A stretch of 5,554 bases of DNA from contig SHAI01000161.1 of assembly GCA_004213235.1 (NCBI GenBank), positions 1 to 5,554 on the forward strand, in the 5' to 3' direction. This DNA comes from Parvularculaceae bacterium. Its GTDB lineage: Bacteria; Pseudomonadota; Alphaproteobacteria; Caulobacterales; Parvularculaceae. Each line of letters opens with the position of its first letter. Position 1 is the stretch's first letter. This document shows positions 1-5,242 of the stretch, piece by piece. The notes under the pieces were generated by a model. That model made no database searches. It was given only the letters and a program-made list of their open reading frames with translations, and was not told where the DNA came from. Position numbers and translations under genes: made by a program.

Positions 1-186
1 TTTGTTGTGATTGCCCGAAGGTGGACTGTGCAAGCGCACAATGGCATGCTTGGGGCGATGCAGAAGGCTTGCAAAAGACTTGCAAATGACTGGAAAAAAA
101 CGATATCTTCTTCCGACGCGGGGATGCTTGTCACTTTAATCAGGAAGACATCACGCTACGTCGCTAAAGAAAATGGCCATTTTTGA
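1..186 (+). CDS. Possible 3' end of an unidentified gene (partial at left edge)
   Basis: Frame 1 is open from the first base of the window through 61 codons to a TGA at 184-186. The translated tail is rich in basic and small residues (for example KACKRLANDWKK around codons 22-33, and it ends in AKENGHF). It shows no motif I recognise. An open run of this length is only mildly unlikely by chance at this base composition, so this could be non-coding. If it is real, the start lies left of the window; the first internal ATG is at 46. The end falls inside the repeated ATGGCCAT element, which could form a hairpin just at the stop. No function is proposed. Confidence 0.28.
   Translation, partial: FVVIARRWTVQAHNGMLGAMQKACKRLANDWKKTISSSDAGMLVTLIRKTSRYVAKENGHF
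68..89. repeat. Two 11-bp tandem direct repeats, CTTGCAAAWGA
   Basis: Positions 68-78 (CTTGCAAAAGA) and 79-89 (CTTGCAAATGA) are adjacent copies differing at one base. An 11-bp direct repeat puts the copies one helical turn apart, the geometry used by OmpR/PhoB-family response regulators. The sequence itself does not match the PhoB box closely. It lies about 150 bp upstream of the gene at 241, and within the possible partial reading frame at the left edge. Its role is unknown. Confidence 0.4.
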
Positions 187-206
187 TTCAGACTCTTATG
201 GCCATT
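172..206. repeat. Duplicated palindrome ATGGCCAT, potential 9-bp hairpin
   Basis: The self-complementary octamer ATGGCCAT occurs at 173-180 and again at 198-205. With one flanking base each side, the copies can pair as AATGGCCAT/ATGGCCATT, a perfect 9-bp stem with a 17-nt loop. There is no T-run after the 3' arm, so a Rho-independent terminator is not supported. The element lies 35 bp upstream of the start codon at 241, so it may be an operator pair for that gene or a processing/termination hairpin for whatever enters from the left. A -10-like AATAAT follows at 224-229, but no -35 partner is evident. Confidence 0.45.
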
Positions 207-240
207 CTGGACGCAGGGAATTCAATAATACGAGTACGTT

Positions 241-711
241 ATGACCCTAAAATCACTCCTATTCATCGCTGCATTTACGTTATCCTGTTCGGTAGCGAAT
301 GCTCAGGAAAATCTGGAATCTGAAGAAGAAAGCCCGCACCACGTTTCTGTCGTTCTTGGGGGTACGCATGTGGCGTCAGAAGACCTAACAGCGTTCACCG
401 TGGGTATCGATTATGAATATCGCGTCAATAGGCTGCTTGGTCTTGGTTTCGTCGTTGAGCGCGCGTTCGGAGAAATCGATGCGACGACAGTACTGGCGGT
501 CGCGGATATTCACATTTGGCGCGGTCTTGCCGTGCAAGCTGGCCCAGGCATTGAATTTGTCGGCAATGAAGAGGTTGCTGTGGGTCGCATTGGTACCCTT
601 TATGAGGTAACGCTCGATAGCGGCTATACTATTTCACCTCAATTACATTACGACATTTCAGCGGAAGAAGACTCCCTTGTGTTTGGGATTGCTATTGGCC
701 GCGTATTTTAG
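241..711 (+). CDS. Small outer-membrane beta-barrel-like protein, function unknown
   Basis: This 156-residue protein starts with a classical Sec signal peptide: Lys4, a hydrophobic core at about residues 5-18, and an AxA-type cleavage site ANA at 19-21 followed by Gln. Cys16 is not in a good lipobox (TLSC lacks the usual Leu at -3), so a lipoprotein is less likely. The first mature residues (22-32) are strongly acidic. The rest alternates hydrophobic and polar residues in short strands separated by turns (about 34-45, 50-62, 65-75, 82-93, 95-106, 112-124, 128-139, 145-156). The protein ends in Phe, the usual C-terminal signal of barrels recognised by the BAM complex. I infer a small, roughly 8-stranded barrel in the outer membrane. 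There is no strong Shine-Dalgarno before ATG 241, only a weak GAG at 232-234. The start is chosen because it gives an intact signal peptide. I do not recognise the family. It appears to be transcribed separately from the methionine genes downstream. Confidence 0.8.
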   Translation: MTLKSLLFIAAFTLSCSVANAQENLESEEESPHHVSVVLGGTHVASEDLTAFTVGIDYEYRVNRLLGLGFVVERAFGEIDATTVLAVADIHIWRGLAVQAGPGIEFVGNEEVAVGRIGTLYEVTLDSGYTISPQLHYDISAEEDSLVFGIAIGRVF

Positions 712-904
712 CGGCAGATGCGAATAGACCAATCGACGTCTAAAATGAGAAATATCTAGGATTTGTGCACGTCGCAGAAACACAATGGCGTGGCACATAT
801 GCGCGGCCTTTTGGTTTCTCAGAGCTGAGGCGCTCCCCCATAATTGAGAAGAATGGCGCTCCCAGCCGGAATGTTGGGGGCTGAAAAGAAAAATAAAACC
901 TGTG
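712..904. other. Non-coding intergenic stretch
   Basis: No credible gene or RNA is visible here. It contains a 9-bp direct repeat GGCGCTCCC at 829-837 and 855-863 (26-bp period) and a weak 5-bp stem CAGCC/GGCTG (863-867 and 879-883) followed by an A-rich run, which is not terminator-like on the + strand. No clear terminator for the gene ending at 711 was found. Confidence 0.6.
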
Positions 905-934
905 TTGACTTTTTAACGCGGTCGTGAATTAAAT
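905..934 (+). promoter_or_regulatory. Sigma70-like promoter for the methionine operon
   Basis: A -35 element TTGACT (905-910; 5 of 6 to TTGACA) is followed after 18 bp by TTAAAT (929-934; 4 of 6 to TATAAT). Transcription would begin around 940-942, exactly where the riboswitch's first stem begins. That fit supports the assignment although the -10 is imperfect. Confidence 0.6.
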
Positions 935-937
935 TCA
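925..937. promoter_or_regulatory. Candidate MetR-type operator over the -10 element
   Basis: TGAATTAAATTCA is a perfect 13-bp inverted repeat and fits TGAA-N5-TTCA, the consensus known for MetR, the LysR-family regulator of methionine genes that responds to homocysteine. Its placement across the -10 would favour repression; MetR activation sites normally lie further upstream. An AT-rich palindrome near a -10 can occur by chance, and no metR gene is in the window, so the regulator is an inference. Confidence 0.35.
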
Positions 938-939
938 TC

Positions 940-992
940 AGCGCCGATTTGACCCTTCAGCTTGCGGGCGCTTAATAAATGACGCTAAAGCG
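940..992 (+). ncRNA. SAM-II riboswitch (metA-type)
   Basis: This is an H-type pseudoknot that binds S-adenosylmethionine and lowers expression of downstream methionine genes. Stem P1 pairs AGCGCC (940-945) with GGCGCT (967-972). The conserved loop GATTTGACC (946-954) follows P1's 5' arm, then GCTTGC (960-965). After P1 come the A/T-rich connector TTAATAAAT and the conserved GCTAAAG (984-990). The pseudoknot P2 forms as GC (964-965) with GC (984-985), then GCT (960-962) with AGC (989-991), around the ligand pocket. The blocks and their order match the family as I know it, including the GATTTG, CTTGC and GCTAAA signatures. It starts at the predicted transcription start and precedes homoserine acyltransferase and cystathionine gamma-synthase genes, the expected targets. 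A covariance-model search was not possible here, but the match is strong. Confidence 0.93.
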
Positions 993-1070
993 ATGGGTGG
1001 CGAGATGTCTATTTCTGTACGCCACACGCTCGTTTGAAGCCGCCATTTTCCCGCAATCTGTGACTCTGTC
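993..1070 (+). other. Leader between riboswitch and first gene, with short ORF and hairpin
   Basis: A stem GTGGCG (997-1002) with CGCCAC (1020-1025) encloses a 17-nt loop that contains an ATG at 1005. That ATG opens a 10-codon ORF ending at TGA 1035-1037; an upstream in-frame ATG at 993 would extend it to 14 codons. The short ORF is in the same frame as the acyltransferase gene, with that TGA as the only stop between them. There is no good Shine-Dalgarno and no T-run after the stem. This may be part of the expression platform, a translated leader, or chance. Confidence 0.3.
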
Positions 1071-1091
1071 GACGCTTACATGGAGCGTCCG
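1071..1091 (+). promoter_or_regulatory. Ribosome-binding site of the metX-like gene within a hairpin
   Basis: GACGCT (1071-1076) can pair with AGCGTC (1084-1089), a perfect 6-bp stem with a 7-nt loop. The best Shine-Dalgarno, GGAG at 1082-1085, sits half in the loop and half in the 3' arm, six bases before ATG 1092. This favours 1092 over the ATG at 1080, which lies in the loop and has no Shine-Dalgarno. The same hexamer GACGCT is present in the riboswitch's 3' part (981-986), so that strand could compete for the same partner. Occlusion of this site would be a plausible way to couple the riboswitch to translation; this is inference. Confidence 0.4.
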
Positions 1092-2198
1092 ATGAACAGT
1101 TTTAATCCGTGCACACACAATAGCGTTGCCGAAAGCTTTGTCGAAAGTGGTGAAAACCAACGCGACAGTTTCATGATCATCGCGGGAAGAGCGAACCGTG
1201 CTGCTGTAAAGATCGCGCAGCGTACTTTAAACAGGAATACCAGAGAAAACAGGCCGCAAAGTGCCGCCAACGAGGTCCACACGGCGGATTACGCTGTCCC
1301 GTTCCCGCATCACGTTTTGCCAGAACAAGCGCGGCAAATTGACGATCGCTTCGTTCGTTTTCGCGCCATTGGAAGGTCTGACGCGCCGACAGTACTTGTC
1401 CTGGGCGGGATTTCTGCCGGACGCATGATTGGTGAGCCCGATGCCACTGCCTGGTGGCCGGAAATCATTGGTGTTGGGAAAGCTATAGACACCACAAAAT
1501 ATCGGGTGATTGGGGTGGATTACTTTCCGCTGGCACCCAAAAACGCCATCGATTTGTCTCCGAATGATTTTGCCCGTGTTTATCTTGCCGCTCTGGAGAA
1601 GCTGGGCGTGTTGCGGCTCCATGGCATTATCGGTGCTTCCTTCGGCGGAATGATCGCGCAGGAAATGGCGGTGATTGCGCCGGAAAAAATAGAAAGGCTC
1701 TGTGTTCTTTGTGCGGCCGATAAACCCAGCGCAATGGGCCGGGCATGGCGGCGGGTGCAACAGCGGATCATTGATTTGGGCCAGCGTTTCGGCGCGGCGG
1801 ACGAAGGTGCTGCTATCGCACGGGAATTGGCTGTTACGACATATCGCACCAGTGCGGAGTTCAATGACCGATTTCGCGATGATCAAAGTGTAGAGGATTA
1901 TCTGGGATACCAGGGTGAGAAGTTCCTGCAAAATATGTCGCCAGTGCGATATCGGACTTTATCCGCCGCGATCGATCGACATGCAATTGACCCATGTAAG
2001 ATCACATTGCCGGTCACCGTCATCGCCTTTGAAGAGGACCAGCTCGTGCCGGTTGAAGATGCGCGCCGGCTTGCGCAAGGCGTTGCCGGGCGCTCGAGAT
2101 TCCACCTGTTTTCATCACCCTATGGCCATGATGCGTTTTTGAAAGAAAGCGCGCTGATTGGCCCGGTAATCAAATCCTGCCTTGAGGAGCGTAATTGA
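1092..2198 (+). CDS. metX: MetX-like homoserine O-acyltransferase (probably O-succinyltransferase)
   Basis: This alpha/beta-hydrolase-fold enzyme activates homoserine by acylation, the first committed step to methionine, in the cytoplasm. In the 368-residue product (ATG 1092), visible features are the oxyanion-side motif GGIS at 105-108, the nucleophile elbow GASFGG with Ser183, Asp316 in FEEDQLVP, and His346 in YGHDAF: a complete Ser-Asp-His triad. The central block from about 177 to 262 (GASFGG, RAWRRVQQR, YRTSAEFNDRF) resembles the MetX-like homoserine succinyltransferases of Xanthomonas-type operons rather than the classical MetX with an LTG motif. The next gene is cystathionine gamma-synthase, which uses O-succinylhomoserine, so succinyl-CoA is the likelier donor; acetyl-CoA cannot be excluded. 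The first 70 or so residues are polar, rich in Asn, Arg and Ser, and unlike the family core. An ATG at 1080 and one at 1173 are alternative starts. The gene is headed by a SAM-II riboswitch and its TGA overlaps the ATG of metB by one base. Confidence 0.9.
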   Translation: MNSFNPCTHNSVAESFVESGENQRDSFMIIAGRANRAAVKIAQRTLNRNTRENRPQSAANEVHTADYAVPFPHHVLPEQARQIDDRFVRFRAIGRSDAPTVLVLGGISAGRMIGEPDATAWWPEIIGVGKAIDTTKYRVIGVDYFPLAPKNAIDLSPNDFARVYLAALEKLGVLRLHGIIGASFGGMIAQEMAVIAPEKIERLCVLCAADKPSAMGRAWRRVQQRIIDLGQRFGAADEGAAIARELAVTTYRTSAEFNDRFRDDQSVEDYLGYQGEKFLQNMSPVRYRTLSAAIDRHAIDPCKITLPVTVIAFEEDQLVPVEDARRLAQGVAGRSRFHLFSSPYGHDAFLKESALIGPVIKSCLEERN

Positions 2199-3394
2199 TG
2201 AGTGAACTGAATTTCGCCGTTCAAGCCCAAACGAAGCTGGCAGCCCAGGGGGTTGGTGTAAAGCGTGATGTTCGTTCCGTTGCGCCTCCCTTATATCTGT
2301 CTGCGACCTACGCCTGGGACGATCCGGAGGATAAACCGGGCTATGACTATTCCCGTTCAGGAAACCCGACGCGAACGGAGCTTGAGCGGGCCCTTTGTGA
2401 TCTTGAAGGGGCGGCCGGCGGCGTTGTCACGGCGACGGGCATGGCTGCCGTCAACCTGCCGCTTTGCCTGATAAAGCCCGGCGACCGGGTGATTGCGCCT
2501 CATGATTGTTATGGTGGCACTTATCGTTTGCTCAGCCATCGTGCCGCGAAGGGTGATTTTGAGGTTGAATTTGTTGATCAAACCGATCCCGCGGCGCTGG
2601 AGGAGGCATTTGCAAAGGACGTAGACCTGGTCCTGGTTGAAACGCCTAGCAATCCATTATTGCGCATTACGGACGTGTGCGATCTGGTTGCGCGGGCAAA
2701 GGCGACGAATGCGCTGGTCGTGGCGGATAACACATTTTTATCGCCAGCCTTGCAAAACCCATTGGCGCTCGGGTGCGATATCGTTGTGCATTCAACGACG
2801 AAATACATCAATGGGCATAGTGATGTTGTTGGCGGTGCCGTACTTGCAGCAAGGAAAGAGCTTGCAGATGAGCTCTACTGGTGGGCGAACTGTACCGGTG
2901 TTACTGGTAGTCCGTTTGATAGCTATCTCACCCTTCGTGGGGCGCGAACACTATTTACCCGAATTGAGCGCCAACAATTAACAGCGCAAACTATTGCCCA
3001 GATATTGCAGGATGACCCAAGAGTAGCGCGGGTTTACTATCCTGGCCTGGAAACTCATCCGGGGCATGAGATTGCGAAGGCTCAGCAAAAAGGCTTTGGT
3101 GCCATGCTGAGCGTTGAGTTTGCTAAGGGCGTCGACACGATTGCCTTTTTGCGCGCGCTGGAAATTTTTACGGTAGCTGAAAGTTTGGGCGGTTTTGAGA
3201 GTCTGGTGTGCGCGCCGGCGGCGATGACGCATGCGGCAATGCCGCCCGAAGCGCGGGCCGAAGCCGGAATTTCTGATCGGCTTGTTCGGTTTTCAATTGG
3301 CCTTGAACATGAAGAGGATTTGTCCAAGGATCTTTTTTCGGCGCTTCGATCTGCCTATGGCAAGTCGACGTTAAGAGCTGTTGCGGCAGAATAG
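2198..3394 (+). CDS. metB: Cystathionine gamma-synthase (PLP-dependent)
   Basis: It condenses O-succinylhomoserine with cysteine to form cystathionine, the entry of sulfur into the transsulfuration route to methionine. The 398-residue protein is full length for the Cys/Met-metabolism PLP family and closely resembles E. coli MetB along its length. Visible landmarks are DYSRSGNPTR (50-59, with Tyr51 and Arg53 contacting the cofactor phosphate of the neighbouring subunit), TGM (80-82), PHDCYGG with the ring-stacking Tyr105, Asp177 in ADNTFLSPALQNP, the Schiff-base Lys202 in STTKYINGHSD, the CGS-typical Glu328 in VAESLGG, and the substrate-carboxylate Arg364. WWANCTGVTG (228-237) also follows MetB. 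I prefer this to MetZ or cystathionine beta/gamma-lyase for these reasons, though sequence alone cannot fully separate sulfide from cysteine use. Start: ATG 2198 with a strong GAGGAG (2184-2189) eight bases upstream; it overlaps the upstream TGA by one base, so translation is probably coupled. Confidence 0.95.
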   Translation: MSELNFAVQAQTKLAAQGVGVKRDVRSVAPPLYLSATYAWDDPEDKPGYDYSRSGNPTRTELERALCDLEGAAGGVVTATGMAAVNLPLCLIKPGDRVIAPHDCYGGTYRLLSHRAAKGDFEVEFVDQTDPAALEEAFAKDVDLVLVETPSNPLLRITDVCDLVARAKATNALVVADNTFLSPALQNPLALGCDIVVHSTTKYINGHSDVVGGAVLAARKELADELYWWANCTGVTGSPFDSYLTLRGARTLFTRIERQQLTAQTIAQILQDDPRVARVYYPGLETHPGHEIAKAQQKGFGAMLSVEFAKGVDTIAFLRALEIFTVAESLGGFESLVCAPAAMTHAAMPPEARAEAGISDRLVRFSIGLEHEEDLSKDLFSALRSAYGKSTLRAVAAE

Positions 3395-3451
3395 CCCGCT
3401 GACTTTTTTGATGAGGCGGTAAATTTAAAAAACCGTCTACGGAGATCGTTG

Positions 3452-5242
3452 ATGAGTGTGACCACCGGCAAGACTGATGCCCGCCTGGAATCGGCAAGTT
3501 CACCTTCCGGTGACAAGAACGAGAATTTTGGCGGTGGCGACAAGGTCATTGTCTTGAAAATTGGTGGCTCGACACTGCGCCAGATCGAAGATCTCCCGCG
3601 GGTGGCGGGGGAGATTTATCGCTATGTCCGTCAGGGACACCGCGTTGTTGCCGTTGTATCCGCATTAATTGGTGAGACCGATCAATTGAGGGCGTCAATC
3701 GCCGGCGTTGGAGCCGGCCTGTCCAGCCATCATTCGGCGGGGGTCGCCGGACTTGGAGAAGTGCGTGCGGCCTATTTTCTTGCAATGGCGTGTGACCATT
3801 GCGGCGTTGACACTTTTGTGCTCGACGCAAAGGAACATCGAATGCGCGGGGCGGGACATTTCGATGACGCCACGCCGGTTGGTGTTGACCAGTCCAGGTT
3901 TGCCGAGGTTTTATCGACATATGAAGCGACCATTGTGCCGGGTTATGTCGCGCTTGACGAAACTGGTGCGCCGGTTTTGCTTGGGCGGGGCGGTGCGGAT
4001 TTGACCGCTGTCGCGATTGCTGAGGCGGTCGGTGCAGAACAGCTTGTATTCATAACCGACGCCGGCGCGCTTTATGAATCCGATCCGTATACGCCAGACC
4101 GTACATTCGATACCAGTGCGCGCGCCTATTCGAGAGTGAGTTGGTCAGATGCGCGTGCTGCGGTCGGCGAGCCTATCCAGTCAAAGGCGTTGGAATATGC
4201 CGAACGCCGTCAGCTTGAGTTTCATGTTGCGCCATTAGGTGGCGCGCCAAATACGGCTATTGGCGAGGTGACATCGCAACCGGCACCGCTCGAGCGTCGG
4301 GTGCCTACGGATGTTGCGGTTGCGGGGCTGGGCGTCGTTGGTGAGGGGGCGGCGCTTCGCATTGTTGGCGAGTCGTCCCGCTGGCGGCTTGTGAAGACAC
4401 TGGTCTCAAATCCTGACAAAACCCGGCATCGCCAAATCAATCCGTCGCTGGTGACGGTAGCAGCGGGTGACGTCATTGATGCGCGCCCTGGTGTTCTTCT
4501 CGACTTGATGTCCGATGGTGCGGCGGGACTTGACCTGATCCGGCATGCCTTAAAGTCTGGCATTCACGTCGTATCTGCGAACAAACAGGCAATTGCGGAT
4601 GATCTTGCTGATTTGCACGCCCTTGCATCTGCAAACGGTGTCGTGCTCGCTTATTCGCCGGCCGTAGGTGGCGGTGCCCCCATGGTTGAAACGGCACGCC
4701 GTGCGCGCGCGGCGGGCTCGGTAGCGCAGATAGATGCGATCCTGAATGGCACGGTGAATTATATTCTGTCACAAATGGCACAAGGGCAGAATTTTGAAGA
4801 CGCATTAAGATCTGCGCAGGATGCGGGCTTTGCTGAAGCCGATCCGAGTGCGGATTTATCTGGCGATGACGCACGGGCCAAGGTGAAAATTCTCGCTTAC
4901 GAGGCATTTGGCGTTTCTGCGTGTGATGTCGAATTGGACATTGAACCATTGACGGCGGAAAAAGCAGCTGGATTTGCAGCCGCCGGGATCCCGGTGCGCC
5001 AGGTGGCGAAGATCACGCCCTTTTCTGGCGGCGTGCGCGGTGTTGTGGCTTATCAGTCGGTTGCGGACGACCGTTTTCTTGGAAGTGTTACCGGAGAGGG
5101 AAATGCGTTGCGGGCCTTCGTTGGCGATCAGGTTTTTTCCTGCCGCGGGCGCGGTGCGGGTCGTGCGCCGACTGTAGAAAGTACCCTGGCAGACGTCAGC
5201 GATATCGTGCGCCAGACAGCGGTTGATGGCGCACCAAAATGA
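3452..5242 (+). CDS. Aspartokinase-like/homoserine dehydrogenase fusion lacking ACT domains
   Basis: This 596-residue protein joins two enzymes of the aspartate pathway. After a low-complexity tail (1-30), residues 31-277 are an amino-acid-kinase domain of the aspartokinase type: KIGGST (36-41), VVSA-x4-TDQL (68-79), LGE (101-103), GRGGADLTA (178-186) and TDAGALYESDP (202-212). From about 285 begins homoserine dehydrogenase, which reduces aspartate semialdehyde to homoserine: nucleotide-binding GLGVVG (292-297), SANK with Lys378, AVGGGAP (404-410), NGTVNYIL (432-439), and the catalytic series Glu462, Asp473, Lys477, then a GAGRAPT turn near 568-574. The two domains abut directly; the two ACT domains that lie between them in ThrA/MetL (about 810-820 residues) are missing, as is the C-terminal ACT of stand-alone Hom. 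Kinase-site substitutions (Ala182, Tyr213, Pro241 where the family has Ser, Arg, Lys) raise doubt about kinase activity; the dehydrogenase looks intact. Start: ATG 3452 with GGAG at 3441-3444, 57 nt after metB. The stop overlaps proB by four bases. Confidence 0.92.
   Translation: MSVTTGKTDARLESASSPSGDKNENFGGGDKVIVLKIGGSTLRQIEDLPRVAGEIYRYVRQGHRVVAVVSALIGETDQLRASIAGVGAGLSSHHSAGVAGLGEVRAAYFLAMACDHCGVDTFVLDAKEHRMRGAGHFDDATPVGVDQSRFAEVLSTYEATIVPGYVALDETGAPVLLGRGGADLTAVAIAEAVGAEQLVFITDAGALYESDPYTPDRTFDTSARAYSRVSWSDARAAVGEPIQSKALEYAERRQLEFHVAPLGGAPNTAIGEVTSQPAPLERRVPTDVAVAGLGVVGEGAALRIVGESSRWRLVKTLVSNPDKTRHRQINPSLVTVAAGDVIDARPGVLLDLMSDGAAGLDLIRHALKSGIHVVSANKQAIADDLADLHALASANGVVLAYSPAVGGGAPMVETARRARAAGSVAQIDAILNGTVNYILSQMAQGQNFEDALRSAQDAGFAEADPSADLSGDDARAKVKILAYEAFGVSACDVELDIEPLTAEKAAGFAAAGIPVRQVAKITPFSGGVRGVVAYQSVADDRFLGSVTGEGNALRAFVGDQVFSCRGRGAGRAPTVESTLADVSDIVRQTAVDGAPK

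Noticed and set aside
698..715. GCCGC/GCGGC stem spanning the stop codon of the barrel-protein gene
   Set aside because: It is a 5-bp stem with no T-run after it; not a supported terminator.
733..740. MetJ box-like TCGACGTC(TA), near AGACGTCT
   Set aside because: MetJ needs at least two tandem boxes and is essentially a gammaproteobacterial regulator; only a single imperfect match is present, 170 bp before the promoter.
829..863. Direct repeat GGCGCTCCC with 26-bp period
   Set aside because: There are only two short copies in a non-coding stretch, with no array, terminal inverted repeats or link to the promoter; probably chance or a relic.
913..932. Two TTAA motifs near the promoter, considered as a CtrA site
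   Set aside because: The CtrA consensus is TTAA-N7-TTAA; here the spacing is 12.
1227..1931. Long open frame on the - strand inside the acyltransferase gene
   Set aside because: It lies antisense to a well-supported gene, has no family motif and no ribosome site; it is a shadow of the + strand coding pattern.
2195..2200. TTG at 2195 as the start of metB, and similarly TTG 3449 for the fusion gene
   Set aside because: In each case an ATG follows immediately in frame with better spacing to the Shine-Dalgarno (8 and 7 bases).
3383..3409. Possible terminator at the end of metB: GCGG/CCGC stem followed by six Ts (3404-3409)
   Set aside because: The stem is only 4 bp, has a 9-nt loop and is separated from the T-run by four bases; too weak to call, and the next gene follows closely with a good ribosome site.
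3414..3438. Hairpin AGGCGGT/ACCGTCT between metB and the fusion gene
   Set aside because: It is 7 bp with one G-T pair and an 11-nt loop, and no T-run follows. It may form, but nothing ties it to a function.
4473..4949. 158-codon open frame on the - strand inside the homoserine dehydrogenase region
   Set aside because: Its composition is heavy in His, Gln, Pro and Arg, as expected for an antisense shadow, and the + strand carries catalytic motifs across the same bases.
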